Translations under genes and position numbers: made by a program | Notes under the pieces: model-generated | Told to the model about the DNA's origin: nothing | The model's input: the letters and a program-made list of their open reading frames with translations, nothing else | Database searches by the model: none | Shown: positions 1-9,764 of the stretch, one piece after another | Layout: the number at the start of each line of letters is the position of its first letter | Numbering within the stretch: the first letter of the stretch is position 1 | Assembly (NCBI GenBank): GCA_031261505.1 | Contig: JAISJN010000020.1 | Coordinates: 1-47,814, forward strand | DNA length: 47,814 nt | Source of the DNA: Clostridioides sp. | Lineage (GTDB): Bacteria > Bacillota > Clostridia > Peptostreptococcales > Peptostreptococcaceae | Reading direction: 5' to 3'

Positions 1-82
1 AGTTGAAGAAGGACAGAGATTCGCGATAAGAGAAGGTGGAAGAACAGTAGCTTCTGGAGTAGTTGTATCAATACTTGACTAA
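1..82 (+). CDS. tuf: Elongation factor Tu, C-terminal end (partial)
   Basis: Only the last 26 codons and the stop are inside the window; the reading frame runs from base 2. The translated end contains RFAIREGGRTVASGVVV, the conserved last beta-strands of domain 3 of EF-Tu, the GTPase that delivers aminoacyl-tRNA to the ribosome. tuf directly upstream of rpsJ is the usual arrangement. The gene is cut by the window edge, not by mutation as far as can be seen. Confidence 0.95.
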   Translation, partial: VEEGQRFAIREGGRTVASGVVVSILD

Positions 83-99
83 TATAAGATGAAATATAC

Positions 100-243
100 A
101 ATCCTTGAGTAAAATTGGGTGCTAGCCCTGGGCGTATGCCCTATATATCAGTTCTCACTGCTCGTTTAGAACTTCTCGACGACGCTGCGCCCTGCTATAT
201 AGAACATACACTCAGGTACGGCGGCTGATTTGTCTCAAGGATT
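100..243 (+). other. Rod-like structured element after tuf
   Basis: The outer arms AATCCTTGAG (100-109) and CTCAAGGATT (234-243) are perfectly complementary. Inside are nested pairs: CCTGGG (127-132) with CTCAGG (211-216), CTATATA (141-147) with TATATAG (196-202), and AGTTCT (150-155) with AGAACT (168-173). A local alternative hairpin is GGGC-GTAT-GCCC (130-141). The whole folds as one long irregular rod of about 144 nt in the tuf 3' region. It may be a processed RNA, an elaborate terminator or a small mobile palindrome; no family is recognised with certainty. Confidence 0.5.
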
Positions 244-570
244 TTTATATTTAAATTCGAATTATGAATAAAAATTGAAGAAAATGTTTAATATTATACG
301 AGTGGAGATTTTGCTGTTTGTTGGTTTACATATATTTAAAACTATAGCTCTGGATATGGTTAATTTGCGTTTGGATTTTGCCTAAATGCGATGTGGAAAA
401 GAGGGGTTTGCGGTCTTTTTTGCAGACATGTTAAAAAGTTCAAAAATGGAGATATTTACTGGGTTTTCGAGCTCTAAATCATTGACAAATACGGCCCAAA
501 GTTGTACAATTAATGAGGTTGAGCAAATAAATAAAAAAAGTTAAAAAAAACTTACAAAAAAACCTTGTAA

Positions 571-598
571 TATACAGGTTTATAGTTTAAAATATAAT
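571..598 (+). promoter_or_regulatory. Probable promoter of the S10 operon
   Basis: A perfect TATAAT (593-598) lies 185 bases before rpsJ. A weak -35 (TATACA, 571-576) sits 16 bases upstream; a better-looking TTGTAA at 565-570 would need an overlong 22-base spacer. Transcription from here would include the repeated leader hairpins at 686-744. Confidence 0.5.
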
Positions 599-685
599 GG
601 TATGCTAAAAAAACGATAGTGTAACCCGAGCAATCATACTGGTTAGCTCATCTGGACAGAAACGGATACGGAAATTCAGAATAGA

Positions 686-744
686 GATACACCCGGAAAA
701 GTTTATCGGATAAGTAACACGATACACCCGAGTAAGTTTATCGG
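686..744 (+). repeat. Direct repeat in the rpsJ leader, each copy a small hairpin
   Basis: Copies at 686-709 and 721-744 match at 21 of 24 positions (GATACACCCG, three variable bases, AAGTTTATCGG) with a 35-base period. Each can form a CCGR...TCGG stem around an A/T-rich loop; the position that varies in the stem still pairs (G-T or A-T). A role in autogenous control of the operon is possible but is inference. Confidence 0.5.
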
Positions 745-783
745 TATGAACCTTGGAAAAAAGAAGAAGGAGGGAAAACTTAA

Positions 784-1095
784 ATGGCTAAAAATGAAAA
801 AATAAGAATTAAGTTAAAATCTTACGATCACAAGTTATTAGATTTTTCTGCTGGCAAAATAGTAGATACTGCTAAAAAAGCTGGCTCAGAAGTTTCAGGA
901 CCTGTGCCACTACCAACTGAAAAACAAATAGTAACTATACTTAGAGCAGTACACAAGTACAAAGACTCTAGAGAGCAATTCGAGATAAGAACTCATAAGA
1001 GACTAATCGACATTGCAAACCCAACACCAAAGACTGTTGACTCACTTATGAGACTAGACTTACCAGCAGGTGTTGATATAGAAATAAAACTTTAA
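784..1095 (+). CDS. rpsJ: 30S ribosomal protein S10
   Basis: 103 aa, the usual S10 length. It carries the conserved VPLPTEK loop (residues 41-47) and RTHKRLIDI (69-77). S10 sits in the 30S head and, as NusE, binds NusB in transcription antitermination. An AAGGAGGG ribosome binding site lies just before the ATG. It is the first gene of the S10 operon here, after a roughly 700-base leader, and is separated from rplC by 94 bases that can form a weak AAGAC...GTCTT stem. Confidence 0.98.
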   Translation: MAKNEKIRIKLKSYDHKLLDFSAGKIVDTAKKAGSEVSGPVPLPTEKQIVTILRAVHKYKDSREQFEIRTHKRLIDIANPTPKTVDSLMRLDLPAGVDIEIKL

Positions 1096-1189
1096 TTACA
1101 AGACACCTAAGATGTTATCCTAACGATAATAGTCTTAGAATGATTGCCGACATGGTAATCCGCTGTAAGAATCTTTAGGAGGTGCTAAT

Positions 1190-1819
1190 ATGAATGGAAT
1201 ATTAGGAAAAAAAGTAGGTATGACTCAAATATTCACTGAAGGTGGAGTAGTAATACCTGTAACTGCTGTAGAAGCAGGACCAGTAGTTGTAACTCAAATA
1301 AAAACAGTTGACAACGACGGATATAATGCAGTACAAGTTGGTTTTGTAGATGCCAAAGAAAAAAGCTTCAACAAACCACAAAAAGGACATTTAGCAAAAG
1401 CTAATACACTTAAAAAACACTTAAAAGAATTCAGACTTGATTCAGTAGAAGGTTATGAACTAGGCCAAGAGCTTAAAGCAGACGTTCTAGAAAGCGGAAT
1501 CAAAGTTGACGTAAGTGGAATAAGTAAAGGTAAGGGATTCCAAGGTCCAATAAAAAGACATGGTCAATCAAGAGGTCCAGAATCACATGGTTCTAGATAC
1601 CACAGAAGACCAGGTTCAATGGGAGCTTGTTCATATCCAGGTAGAGTTTTCAAAAACAAAAAACTTGCTGGACACATGGGTAGCGTAAAAGTTACAATCC
1701 AAAACCTAGAACTTGTAAGAGTTGATGCAGAAAAGAACCTACTATTAATCAAAGGTGCTATACCAGGACCTAAGGGATCAATAGTTACTATAAAAGAAGC
1801 AGTTAAGGGTACAAAATAG
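1190..1819 (+). CDS. rplC: 50S ribosomal protein L3
   Basis: 209 aa, normal for L3. It starts [15 protein letters not shown] and carries [12 protein letters not shown] (114-125) and [12 protein letters not shown] (161-172). L3 is an early-assembly 50S protein whose extended loop reaches the peptidyl transferase centre. TTTAGGAGGTG precedes the ATG. It is followed after 29 bases by rplD. Confidence 0.98.
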   Translation: MNGILGKKVGMTQIFTEGGVVIPVTAVEAGPVVVTQIKTVDNDGYNAVQVGFVDAKEKSFNKPQKGHLAKANTLKKHLKEFRLDSVEGYELGQELKADVLESGIKVDVSGISKGKGFQGPIKRHGQSRGPESHGSRYHRRPGSMGACSYPGRVFKNKKLAGHMGSVKVTIQNLELVRVDAEKNLLLIKGAIPGPKGSIVTIKEAVKGTK

Positions 1820-1848
1820 ACTGACTTAGAGAGAAAGGAGGAACAAAA

Positions 1849-2472
1849 ATGCCAAAATTAGACGTACTTAACGTTCAAGGTGAAAAAGTTTCTGAAATAG
1901 AATTAGCAGAATCAGTTTTCGGAATAGAAGTTAATGAACACGTATTATATGAAGTAGTAAAGAATCAATTAGCAAATAAGAGACAAGGTACTCAATGTGC
2001 TAAGACAAGAGCCGAAGTAAGAGGCGGCGGAAGAAAACCATGGAGACAAAAAGGAACTGGTAGAGCAAGACAAGGTTCTACAAGAGCCGTTCAATGGGTA
2101 GGTGGGGGTAGAGCCTTCGCACCAAAGCCAAGAAGCTACAGATATACTTTACCTAAAAAAGTTAGAAGATTAGCTATGAAGAGTGCTTTAACAGCTAAAG
2201 TTCAAAGTGGAGAAGTAATAATACTCGATACTTTAAACATGGATGCTCCAAAGACTAAAGAATTTGTAAAAATATTATCTAATGTAAATGCAGCTAAAAA
2301 AGCTTTAGTTGTAACAGCTGAAAAAAATGAAAACATCATAAAATCAGCAAGAAACATAGAGGGTGTTCAAACTAGCTTAGTTAACACATTAAATGTTTAC
2401 GATATATTAAAATTCGAATCATTCATAATAACTACAGATGCAGTTAAAAAAGTGGAGGAGGTGTACGCATAA
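1849..2472 (+). CDS. rplD: 50S ribosomal protein L4
   Basis: 207 aa. The arginine-rich loop [15 protein letters not shown] (63-77) is the L4 extension that lines the exit-tunnel constriction with L22. The ribosome binding site AAAGGAGG is strong. The stop overlaps the rplW start by one base (TAATG), so the two are translationally coupled. Confidence 0.98.
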   Translation: MPKLDVLNVQGEKVSEIELAESVFGIEVNEHVLYEVVKNQLANKRQGTQCAKTRAEVRGGGRKPWRQKGTGRARQGSTRAVQWVGGGRAFAPKPRSYRYTLPKKVRRLAMKSALTAKVQSGEVIILDTLNMDAPKTKEFVKILSNVNAAKKALVVTAEKNENIIKSARNIEGVQTSLVNTLNVYDILKFESFIITTDAVKKVEEVYA

Positions 2473-2762
2473 TGACTAATCCACATGATATAGTTATAAG
2501 ACCAGTCGTTACTGAAAGAAGTATGGCAGACATGGGTGAAAAGAAATACACTTTTGTCGTTGCAAAACATTCTAACAAGACTGAGATAAAAAAAGCAGTA
2601 GAAAAAATATTCGGAGTTAACGTTGATAAAGTCAACACTCTTAACTACGATGGAAAAATGAAAAGAATGGGTAAAACTCAAGGAAGAACTGCTAGCTTCA
2701 AAAAAGCCGTTGTTAAATTAACAGCTGATAGCAAAGAAATAGAATTCTTCCAAGGAATGTAG
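2472..2762 (+). CDS. rplW: 50S ribosomal protein L23
   Basis: 96 aa, typical L23. It begins [17 protein letters not shown], the usual N-terminal strand, and has [14 protein letters not shown] in the centre. L23 lies at the tunnel exit and docks trigger factor and SRP. Its own ribosome binding site (GGAGGAGG) lies within the end of rplD. Confidence 0.98.
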   Translation: MTNPHDIVIRPVVTERSMADMGEKKYTFVVAKHSNKTEIKKAVEKIFGVNVDKVNTLNYDGKMKRMGKTQGRTASFKKAVVKLTADSKEIEFFQGM

Positions 2763-2796
2763 TCCCAACGAAATAACGATGAGGAGGAACACTTAG

Positions 2797-3627
2797 ATGG
2801 CTATTAAAAAATTTAGACCTACGTCTCCTGCCTTAAGACAAATGACAGTTTTCATATCAGATGAGATAACTACGAATGAACCAGAGAGATCTTTATTAGT
2901 AAGCTTAAAAAAGAACTCAGGTAGAAATGCTCACGGTAGAATAACTGTTCGTCACAGAGGTGGAGGACAAAAGAGAAAATATAGAATAATAGATTTCAAA
3001 AGAAATAAAGATGGAATACCTGCTAAGGTAGCCACTATTGAATACGATCCAAACAGAACTGCTAATATAGCACTTCTAAACTACGCAGATGGAGAAAAGA
3101 GATACATACTTGCTCCAGTAGGAATACACGTAGGAGATACATTATTATCTGGACCAGAAGCTGATATCAAACCAGGTAACTGCTTAGCATTTAGAGACCT
3201 ACCAGTTGGTACAGTAGTTCACAACGTTGAACTTAAACCAGGTAAGGGCGCACAAATGGTAAGATCAGCAGGAGCATCTGCACAGTTCATGGCCAAAGAA
3301 GGAAAAAATGCACTTCTTAGATTACCATCAGGTGAAATGAGATACGTGAGCGTTGACTGTAAAGCAACTGTTGGACAAGTCGGAAACGTAGAATTCGGAA
3401 ACGAAGTAATAGGTAAAGCCGGTAGAAAAAGACACATGGGATTCAGACCAACTGTAAGAGGATCTGTAATGAACCCTAATGACCATCCACACGGTGGTGG
3501 GGAAGGTAGAGCTCCAATAGGTAGACCATCTCCAGTAACTCCATGGGGTAAACCAGCTCTCGGATACAAAACTAGAAAGAAGAATAAAGCTTCTAACAAG
3601 CAAATCGTATCAAGAAGAACTAAATAA
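2797..3627 (+). CDS. rplB: 50S ribosomal protein L2
   Basis: 276 aa, standard L2. [17 protein letters not shown] (47-63) and the C-terminal [14 protein letters not shown] segment, with the conserved histidine at about 230, identify it. L2 is needed for subunit association and peptidyl transfer. GAGGAGG precedes the ATG. The lysine/arginine-rich tail is normal for the family. Confidence 0.98.
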   Translation: MAIKKFRPTSPALRQMTVFISDEITTNEPERSLLVSLKKNSGRNAHGRITVRHRGGGQKRKYRIIDFKRNKDGIPAKVATIEYDPNRTANIALLNYADGEKRYILAPVGIHVGDTLLSGPEADIKPGNCLAFRDLPVGTVVHNVELKPGKGAQMVRSAGASAQFMAKEGKNALLRLPSGEMRYVSVDCKATVGQVGNVEFGNEVIGKAGRKRHMGFRPTVRGSVMNPNDHPHGGGEGRAPIGRPSPVTPWGKPALGYKTRKKNKASNKQIVSRRTK

Positions 3628-3650
3628 TATACCGGAAAGGAGGACTTTAA

Positions 3651-3932
3651 ATGTCAAGATCAACTAAAAAAGGACCTTTTGTCCATGCAGGACTTCTAAA
3701 GAAGATAGAAGCTATGAACGCTAGTGGAAGCAAAGAAGTTATCAAGACTTGGTCAAGAACTTCAACAATATTTCCACAAATGGTTGAACATACAATAGCT
3801 GTTCACGATGGAAGAAAACACATACCAGTTTATATAACTGAAGATATGGTTGGACATAAACTAGGCGAATTCGTGTCTACAAGAACTTTTAGAGGACATA
3901 AAGACGACGAAAAGTCTAACAAAAGAAAATAA
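3651..3932 (+). CDS. rpsS: 30S ribosomal protein S19
   Basis: 93 aa. [19 protein letters not shown] at the N-terminus and the [13 protein letters not shown] and [13 protein letters not shown] motifs are diagnostic. S19 sits in the 30S head next to S13 and contacts the A-site finger. AAAGGAGG ribosome binding site; 32-base gap to rplV. Confidence 0.98.
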   Translation: MSRSTKKGPFVHAGLLKKIEAMNASGSKEVIKTWSRTSTIFPQMVEHTIAVHDGRKHIPVYITEDMVGHKLGEFVSTRTFRGHKDDEKSNKRK

Positions 3933-3964
3933 TTCGTTGTAACTAGGAAAGGAGGATTTCAAAA

Positions 3965-4339
3965 ATGGCTAAGAAACCAGTAGAAATGGAAGAAACTTTA
4001 GAAGCAAAAGCTACTGCGAAATACGTTCGTGTTACTGCTAGAAAAGCTGGCGAAGTATGTAACCTTGTAAGAGGTAAAGACGTTAACGAAGCACTAGCAA
4101 TACTAAAATTTACTCCAAGAAAAGCTGCAGAAATAATCGCAAAAGTTGTAGCATCAGCAAAAGCTAATGCAGAAAACAACCACGAAATGGATGCAGATAA
4201 TTTATATATAGCATCAATAGTTGCTAATCAAGGACCTACAATGAAGAGATTCATGCCTAGAGCGCAAGGTCGTGCTACTACAATAAGAAAAAGAACTTCT
4301 CACATAGAGGTAGTAGTTAAGGAAAAAAACAATAAGTAG
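3965..4339 (+). CDS. rplV: 50S ribosomal protein L22
   Basis: 124 aa, about a dozen residues longer than many L22 proteins because of an acidic N-terminal leader ([16 protein letters not shown]) before the core [20 protein letters not shown]. The C-terminal hairpin [16 protein letters not shown] reaches into the exit tunnel and is a known site of macrolide resistance changes. AAAGGAGG lies 8 bases upstream of the ATG, so the longer start is likely real. Confidence 0.97.
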   Translation: MAKKPVEMEETLEAKATAKYVRVTARKAGEVCNLVRGKDVNEALAILKFTPRKAAEIIAKVVASAKANAENNHEMDADNLYIASIVANQGPTMKRFMPRAQGRATTIRKRTSHIEVVVKEKNNK

Positions 4340-4354
4340 ATAGGAGGGAAATCA

Positions 4355-5158
4355 ATGGGTCAAAAGGTTAATCCACATGGACTAAGAGTCGGCGTCATAA
4401 AAGACTGGGATTCAAGATGGTTCACATCTAATAAAAAAGAGTTCGGAAATCTAATATTAGAAGACCATAACATACGTAAATTCCTTAAGAAGAGATTATA
4501 CTCATCAGGAGTTGCGAAAATAGAAATAGAAAGATCAGCAAACAAAATAAAAATGGACTTACATGTTGCTAAACCAGGTGTTGTAATAGGTAAAGCAGGT
4601 GCAGGTATAGAAGCGTTAAAAACTGAATTAGAAAAGATGACTAAGAAAACAGTTATACTTAACATAATAGAAGTTAAATACGTAGATAAAAATGCTCAAT
4701 TAGTTGCTGAAAACATAGCATCAGCTATAGAAAGAAGGGTAGCCTTCAGAAGAGCGATGAAACAAGCAATCCAAAGAGCAATGAAATCAGGAGCTAAGGG
4801 TATAAAAATAGCTACTTCTGGTAGAGTTGGTGGAGCTGAAATGGCAAGAACTGAAGGATACAGCGAAGGTAACGTGCCACTACACACTCTAAGAGCCGAC
4901 ATAGACTACGGATTTGCAGAAGCAGACACAACTTACGGTAAGATAGGTATCAAAGTTTGGGTTTGCAACGGTGAAATACTACCAAGCAAAGAAGGATTCT
5001 CAAAGACTACAAGAGAAGACCACAGAAGAGATAATAAGAGAAACAACAGAAACAACAGAGGAAATGACAAGAGAAACGAAAAAAGAGGAAACAGACCTCA
5101 AGGTGGGAGACCACAAGGCGGAAGACCTCAACATAGATCTGAAAATAAAGGAAACTAA
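4355..5158 (+). CDS. rpsC: 30S ribosomal protein S3 with basic C-terminal tail
   Basis: 267 aa, against roughly 210-235 in most bacteria. The KH-2 domain (about residues 40-110, [14 protein letters not shown]) and the C-terminal domain ([20 protein letters not shown]) are normal. From about residue 215 there is a low-complexity tail rich in Arg, Asn and Gly with repeats of GGRPQ. S3 forms part of the mRNA entry tunnel. TAGGAGGG precedes the ATG. Confidence 0.97.
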   Translation: MGQKVNPHGLRVGVIKDWDSRWFTSNKKEFGNLILEDHNIRKFLKKRLYSSGVAKIEIERSANKIKMDLHVAKPGVVIGKAGAGIEALKTELEKMTKKTVILNIIEVKYVDKNAQLVAENIASAIERRVAFRRAMKQAIQRAMKSGAKGIKIATSGRVGGAEMARTEGYSEGNVPLHTLRADIDYGFAEADTTYGKIGIKVWVCNGEILPSKEGFSKTTREDHRRDNKRNNRNNRGNDKRNEKRGNRPQGGRPQGGRPQHRSENKGN

Positions 5159-5189
5159 TTAGTAAGGTTAGGGAAGGAGGAGCATACTC

Positions 5190-5627
5190 ATGTTAATGCC
5201 AAAAAGAGTAAAGCGTCGTAGGGTTCACAGAGGAAGTATGGCTGGTAAGGCTCATAAAGGAAACACAGTAACTTACGGTGAGTACGGACTAGTTGCTTTG
5301 GAATCTTCTTGGATTACTTCTAACCAAATAGAAGCAGCCAGAATTGCGATGACAAGATATATAAAAAGAGGTGGGAAGGTTTGGATCAAAATATTCCCTC
5401 ACAAACCAATAACAAGAAAACCAGCTGAAACTCGTATGGGTGCCGGTAAAGGTTCACCAGAATATTGGGTAGCAGTAGTTAAACCAGGTAGAGTAATGTT
5501 TGAACTAGCAGGTGTTCCAGAAGATAAAGCTAGGGAAGCAATGAGACTTGCAATGCACAAACTACCTATAAAATGTAAGTTTGTCAAAAAAGAAGATTTA
5601 GATTTAGAAGTAAAGGGTGGTGAATAG
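5190..5627 (+). CDS. rplP: 50S ribosomal protein L16
   Basis: 145 aa. It begins [17 protein letters not shown] and contains [22 protein letters not shown], the L16/L10e fold that helps position the tRNA acceptor arm in the A site. GGAAGGAGG lies ahead of the ATG; a second ATG two codons in is a less likely start. Its end nearly touches rpmC. Confidence 0.98.
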   Translation: MLMPKRVKRRRVHRGSMAGKAHKGNTVTYGEYGLVALESSWITSNQIEAARIAMTRYIKRGGKVWIKIFPHKPITRKPAETRMGAGKGSPEYWVAVVKPGRVMFELAGVPEDKAREAMRLAMHKLPIKCKFVKKEDLDLEVKGGE

Positions 5628-5628
5628 G

Positions 5629-5832
5629 ATGAAAGCTAAAGAACTAAGAGACTTAACAAGTGAAGAGCTTATGAACAGATTAGATGATTTCAAAAGCGAA
5701 TTATTTAGCTTGAGATTCCAATTAGCTACTGGTCAATTAGAAAACACAGCTAGAATAAAGTTTGTAAAAAAAGACATAGCTAAAGTTAAAACTGTTCTTG
5801 CTGAAAGAAAGTTAAACGAAACTAGAGCTTAA
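5629..5832 (+). CDS. rpmC: 50S ribosomal protein L29
   Basis: 67 aa, starting [14 protein letters not shown], the canonical L29 beginning. An in-frame GTG at 5617 would add four residues, but it overlaps the likely ribosome binding site (AAGGGTGGTG, 5613-5622), so the ATG at 5629 is preferred. The body is two antiparallel helices ([16 protein letters not shown] turn). L29 borders the tunnel exit beside L23. Only one base separates it from the rplP stop. Confidence 0.97.
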   Translation: MKAKELRDLTSEELMNRLDDFKSELFSLRFQLATGQLENTARIKFVKKDIAKVKTVLAERKLNETRA

Positions 5833-5855
5833 TTTTGGAAGGAGGCTTTTAAAAC

Positions 5856-6110
5856 ATGGAAAGAAATAGTAGAAAAGTAAGAGTTGGCCGTGTTATAAGT
5901 GATAAAATGGACAAAACAATAGTTGTTGCTGTTGAAGACTTTGTACGTCATCCAATATATAATAAACGTGTTAAGAGAACTAAGAAATTTAAGGCACATG
6001 ATGAAAAGAACATATGTAACATCGGAGATAGAGTAAGAATAATGGAAACTAGACCATTATCAAAAGATAAGAGATTCAGACTAGTAGATGTTATAGAGAA
6101 GGTTAAATAG
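5856..6110 (+). CDS. rpsQ: 30S ribosomal protein S17
   Basis: 84 aa OB-fold protein; [18 protein letters not shown] and [17 protein letters not shown] are characteristic. It is a primary 16S rRNA binder in the 30S body. GGAAGGAGG ribosome binding site; 25 bases before rplN. Confidence 0.98.
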   Translation: MERNSRKVRVGRVISDKMDKTIVVAVEDFVRHPIYNKRVKRTKKFKAHDEKNICNIGDRVRIMETRPLSKDKRFRLVDVIEKVK

Positions 6111-6135
6111 TTTTTGAAGAAGGAGGAATCTAGAT

Positions 6136-6504
6136 ATGATACAACAAGAAACTCGTCTAAAAGTAGCTGATAATTCAGGTGCAAAAGAGCTATTATGCAT
6201 AAGAGTATTAGGTGGAACCAAAAGAAAATATGCAAATATAGGTGACGTAATTGTTGCAACTGTAAAAAGTGCAACACCCGGTGGAGTTGTAAAAAAAGGA
6301 AAAGTAGTTAGAGCCGTTGTAGTTAGAACTAAACAAGGCGTAAGACGTAACGATGGAAGTTATATCTCATTTGACGAAAATGCAGCTGTGATAATAAAAG
6401 ACGATAAAACTCCAGTAGGGACTCGTATATTCGGCCCTGTAGCAAGAGAGTTAAGAGACAATGAATTCATGAAAATAGTTTCTCTTGCTCCAGAAGTTCT
6501 ATAA
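6136..6504 (+). CDS. rplN: 50S ribosomal protein L14
   Basis: 122 aa, exact family length. [19 protein letters not shown] and the C-terminal [23 protein letters not shown] are diagnostic. L14 forms an intersubunit bridge with helix 44 and is the docking site of the silencing factor RsfS. GAAGGAGG precedes the ATG. Confidence 0.98.
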   Translation: MIQQETRLKVADNSGAKELLCIRVLGGTKRKYANIGDVIVATVKSATPGGVVKKGKVVRAVVVRTKQGVRRNDGSYISFDENAAVIIKDDKTPVGTRIFGPVARELRDNEFMKIVSLAPEVL

Positions 6505-6525
6505 TTAAGGAGGTTAGATACGACA

Positions 6526-6834
6526 ATGATGCGTGTAAAAAAAGACGACACAGTTGTTGTTATAGCAGGAAAAGACAAAGGTAAAAAAGGTAGAGTTCTT
6601 AACGTGAATCCTAAAACTAACAAAGTTGTTGTAGAAGGCGTAAACGTAATAACAAAACACCAAAAACCAACTGCTATGAACCAACAAGGTGGAATAATAA
6701 ATAAAGAAGCAGCGATCCATATATCTAACGTAATGCCATTTGACGGAGAAGTCGGAAAAGGTGTTAGAGTAAGACATGAGATCCAAGATGGAAAAAAAGT
6801 AAGAGTATCAGCTAAGAGCGGAAAAGTATTATAA
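6526..6834 (+). CDS. rplX: 50S ribosomal protein L24
   Basis: 102 aa with an N-terminal KOW motif ([15 protein letters not shown], about residues 10-24) and the [10 protein letters not shown] segment. L24 initiates 50S assembly. Two ATG codons are adjacent (6526 and 6529); TAAGGAGGTT upstream is compatible with either. Confidence 0.98.
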   Translation: MMRVKKDDTVVVIAGKDKGKKGRVLNVNPKTNKVVVEGVNVITKHQKPTAMNQQGGIINKEAAIHISNVMPFDGEVGKGVRVRHEIQDGKKVRVSAKSGKVL

Positions 6835-6861
6835 TATACTCGATGAAAGGAGGGACCTTAA

Positions 6862-7404
6862 ATGGCTTCTAGATTACAAGAAAAATACAATAAAGAAGTT
6901 GCTCCAGCTTTAATGGAGAAATTTGGATATAAAAATGTAATGGAGATACCTAAACTAGACAAGATAGTCTTAAACATGGGTGTGGGCGATGCTAGAGAAA
7001 ATCCTAAGGGATTAGAAAAAGCTGTTGAAGAGCTTGAAATAATAACAGGACAAAAACCAGTTATAACTAAGGCTAGAAAATCAGTTGCCAACTTCAAATT
7101 AAGAGAAGGTATGCCAATAGGAACAAAGGTTACATTAAGAACTGACAAGATGTTCTACTTCATGGATAAATTAGTATCTGTATCACTTCCAAGGGTAAGA
7201 GACTTCAGAGGGATCAATCCTAATGCGTTCGACGGAAGAGGTAACTATGCTCTAGGCATAAAAGAACAATTAATATTCCCTGAAATAGAATACGATAAAG
7301 TAGACAAAGTTAGAGGAATGGATATAATATTTGTTACCACAGCTAAATCTGACGAAGAAGCTCGTGAGTTATTAAAATTATTAGGAATGCCATTTTCTAA
7401 GTAG
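6862..7404 (+). CDS. rplE: 50S ribosomal protein L5
   Basis: 180 aa, standard. [37 protein letters not shown] and [19 protein letters not shown] are all conserved. L5 carries 5S rRNA into the central protuberance. AAAGGAGGG ribosome binding site; 17 bases before rpsZ. Confidence 0.98.
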   Translation: MASRLQEKYNKEVAPALMEKFGYKNVMEIPKLDKIVLNMGVGDARENPKGLEKAVEELEIITGQKPVITKARKSVANFKLREGMPIGTKVTLRTDKMFYFMDKLVSVSLPRVRDFRGINPNAFDGRGNYALGIKEQLIFPEIEYDKVDKVRGMDIIFVTTAKSDEEARELLKLLGMPFSK

Positions 7405-7421
7405 GTAAAGGAGGGATTCCA

Positions 7422-7607
7422 GTGGCTAGAAAAGCTATGGTTGTTAAACAACAAAGAAAACAAAAGTATAAAACTAGAGAATACACTAGATGTAATATAT
7501 GCGGAAGACCGCACTCAGTACTTAAAAAGTTTGGTATATGCCGTATATGCTTTAGAGAATTAGCATATAAAGGTGAAATACCTGGTGTTAGAAAAGCAAG
7601 CTGGTAG
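7422..7607 (+). CDS. rpsZ: 30S ribosomal protein S14, zinc-binding type Z
   Basis: 61 aa, the short C+ paralogue. A zinc ribbon is visible as CNIC (residues 24-27) and CRIC (40-43). It starts with GTG at 7422, behind AAAGGAGGG. No zinc-independent S14 appears in this window. It replaces the longer S14 in the 30S head. Confidence 0.97.
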   Translation: MARKAMVVKQQRKQKYKTREYTRCNICGRPHSVLKKFGICRICFRELAYKGEIPGVRKASW

Positions 7608-7639
7608 AACCAGAGTATAAACGGAAGGAGGACTATAAT

Positions 7640-8038
7640 ATGACAATGACAGATCCAATTGCAGATATGCTTACACGTATAAGAAATGCGAACATGGTTA
7701 AGCATGAAACTGTTGATGTTCCAGCCTCTAATATGAAGAAAGAAATCGCTAGAATCCTACTTGAAGAAGGATTTGTAAGAGGTTATGATGTTATAGAAGA
7801 TGGTAAACAAGGAATAATCAGAATTCAATTGAAATACGGGCAAGAGGGAGAAAGAGTTATACAAGGACTTAAGAAAATCTCTAAACCTGGAATGAGAGTA
7901 TATGCTTCTCATGATGAAATACCAAAAGTATTAAACGGATTAGGTATATCAGTTATATCTACATCAAAAGGAATACTTACAGACAAACAAGCTAGAAAAG
8001 AAAATGTTGGTGGAGAAGTAGTCTGCTACGTTTGGTAA
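7640..8038 (+). CDS. rpsH: 30S ribosomal protein S8
   Basis: 132 aa. [17 protein letters not shown] at the start and [20 protein letters not shown] near the end match S8. In E. coli S8 is the translational repressor of the spc operon; whether it acts so here is unknown. GGAAGGAGG ribosome binding site. Confidence 0.98.
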   Translation: MTMTDPIADMLTRIRNANMVKHETVDVPASNMKKEIARILLEEGFVRGYDVIEDGKQGIIRIQLKYGQEGERVIQGLKKISKPGMRVYASHDEIPKVLNGLGISVISTSKGILTDKQARKENVGGEVVCYVW

Positions 8039-8068
8039 TAACTAACATACGCGAAAGGAGGATATCAC

Positions 8069-8611
8069 ATGTCTAGAATCGGTTTAAAACCAATAACAGT
8101 TCCAGCTGGAGTAGAAGTTACAATAGCTGACGAGAATGTGGTTACTGTTAAAGGACCTAAAGGAACATTAACAGAAAAATTAAATGCTGAAATGAGCATA
8201 ACAAAAGTTGAAGATACTATTGTGGTTGCAAGACCAACTGAAAATAAAAAACATAAATCTTTACACGGATTAACTAGAACACTAATATCAAACATGGTAA
8301 CAGGTGTAAACACTGGTTATGAAAAGAAACTAATACTTAAAGGTGTTGGTTACAAAGCTCAAAAACAAGGAAAGAAACTTGTTATGAACTTAGGATACTC
8401 TCATCCAGTAGAAATGGAAGATCCAGAAGGAATAACAGTTGAGGTTCCTAACCAAACTGAATTAGTAGTAAAAGGTACTGACAAACAACTTGTTGGTAAC
8501 TATGCAGCTAAGATCAGAGCTTGGAGAAAACCAGAACCTTACAAAGGTAAAGGTATAAGATACGATAATGAAGTAGTAAGACGTAAAGAAGGTAAAACTG
8601 GTAAGAAATAG
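8069..8611 (+). CDS. rplF: 50S ribosomal protein L6
   Basis: 180 aa, two tandem L6 domains (about 9-82 and 90-165). [18 protein letters not shown] and the C-terminal [19 protein letters not shown] are diagnostic. L6 lies near the sarcin-ricin loop. GAAAGGAGG precedes the ATG. Confidence 0.98.
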   Translation: MSRIGLKPITVPAGVEVTIADENVVTVKGPKGTLTEKLNAEMSITKVEDTIVVARPTENKKHKSLHGLTRTLISNMVTGVNTGYEKKLILKGVGYKAQKQGKKLVMNLGYSHPVEMEDPEGITVEVPNQTELVVKGTDKQLVGNYAAKIRAWRKPEPYKGKGIRYDNEVVRRKEGKTGKK

Positions 8612-8645
8612 ATCAGACCTTAAACGTTAGAGAGGAGTGAGCCAA

Positions 8646-9014
8646 GTGATAAAAAAGACTGATAAAAATGCTAATAGACTTCAGAGACATAAGAGAGTTC
8701 GTAAAAAAGTTGCTGGTACTGTTGCCAGACCAAGACTTTGTGTCTTCAGAAGCTCTAAAAACATATATGCACAAATAATAGACGATGCAAATAGAGTAAC
8801 ATTGGTTTCTGCTTCATCTTTAGATAAAGATGTTAAAGAATCAGTAAGTTACACAGGAAACAAAGACGCTGCTAAAAAAGTTGGAGAAACAGTAGCTAAA
8901 AAAGCAGTTGAACAGGGAATCACTGAAGTAGTATTTGACAGAGGTGGATACCTATATCATGGTAGAGTTAAAGAATTAGCTGAAGGTGCAAGAGAAGCTG
9001 GTCTTAAATTCTAG
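8646..9014 (+). CDS. rplR: 50S ribosomal protein L18
   Basis: 122 aa from the GTG at 8646 ([21 protein letters not shown]). The in-frame GTG at 8637 overlaps the AGAGGAG ribosome binding site and is therefore unlikely. [20 protein letters not shown] and [20 protein letters not shown] mark the 5S rRNA-binding L18 fold. Confidence 0.96.
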   Translation: MIKKTDKNANRLQRHKRVRKKVAGTVARPRLCVFRSSKNIYAQIIDDANRVTLVSASSLDKDVKESVSYTGNKDAAKKVGETVAKKAVEQGITEVVFDRGGYLYHGRVKELAEGAREAGLKF

Positions 9015-9032
9015 GGAAAAAGGAGGAGAAGC

Positions 9033-9536
9033 ATGCGTAAGCTTATAGATGCAAGTCAACTAGAACTTGAAGAAAAAGTCGTAGAAGTAAGACGTGTTAC
9101 CAAAGTTGTTAAAGGCGGTAGAAACTTTAGATTTGCGGCACTAGTAGTTGTTGGCGACCAAAACGGACACGTAGGTATAGGTACTGGTAAAGCAATGGAA
9201 GTGCCAGACGCTATCAAAAAAGCGGTAGAAGACGCTAAGAAAAACTTAATAATAGTACCAATGGTTGGAACTACAATCCCTCACGAAGTACACGGTCACT
9301 TCGGAGCTGGAAAAATATTAATAATGCCTGCTCAAGAAGGTACAGGAGTTATAGCTGGTGGACCTGCCAGAGCCGTTCTTGAATTAGCTGGTCTTAAAGA
9401 CGTAAGAGCTAAGTCTCTAGGAACAAACAACCCTAGAAACATGGTTAACGCTACTATAGAAGGTCTTAGAACTTTAAAAACAGCTGAAGGTATCGCTAAA
9501 TTAAGAGGTAAATCAGTTGAAGAACTTCTAGGGTAA
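9033..9536 (+). CDS. rpsE: 30S ribosomal protein S5
   Basis: 167 aa. A double-stranded-RNA-binding-like N-terminal domain ([19 protein letters not shown]) is followed by the S5 C-terminal domain ([25 protein letters not shown]). S5 guards decoding accuracy; changes in the N-terminal loop give spectinomycin resistance. AAAGGAGGAG ribosome binding site; 12 bases before rpmD. Confidence 0.98.
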   Translation: MRKLIDASQLELEEKVVEVRRVTKVVKGGRNFRFAALVVVGDQNGHVGIGTGKAMEVPDAIKKAVEDAKKNLIIVPMVGTTIPHEVHGHFGAGKILIMPAQEGTGVIAGGPARAVLELAGLKDVRAKSLGTNNPRNMVNATIEGLRTLKTAEGIAKLRGKSVEELLG

Positions 9537-9548
9537 GGAGGAATTAAA

Positions 9549-9734
9549 ATGGCTAAATTACAAATAAAATTAGCGAAAAGTACAATAGGTACTAATCCTA
9601 AACAAAGAAAAAACGTTGAAGCTCTTGGTCTTAGAAAAAGAGAATCAGTAGTTGTAAAAGAAGACACTCCTCAAATAAGAGGAATGATAAATAAAGTAAG
9701 TCATTTACTTGAAGTAACCGAAATAGCTGAATAA
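9549..9734 (+). CDS. rpmD: 50S ribosomal protein L30
   Basis: 61 aa, normal L30. [21 protein letters not shown] is the family signature region. TAAGGAGG overlaps the end of rpsE, giving tight coupling. Confidence 0.98.
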   Translation: MAKLQIKLAKSTIGTNPKQRKNVEALGLRKRESVVVKEDTPQIRGMINKVSHLLEVTEIAE

Positions 9735-9764
9735 TTAACAGAAATACGTAAGGAGGTGTAATCT

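Larger units (their letters stand above)
83..783 (+). other. tuf-rpsJ intergenic region / S10 operon leader
   Basis: About 700 bases without a coding region that I can support. It holds a long irregular stem-loop just after tuf (100-243), an AT-rich stretch, a probable promoter near 571-598, a small GAGC/GCTC hairpin around 628-650, and a pair of near-identical 24-base repeats at 686-744 before the rpsJ ribosome binding site. The layout suggests separate transcription of the S10 operon with a long 5' untranslated leader. Confidence 0.6.

Noticed and set aside
100-243. T-box or known riboswitch in the tuf-rpsJ gap
   Set aside because: No T-box AGGGTGGNACCGCG-like sequence and no amino-acid or vitamin gene downstream; left as an unassigned structured element.
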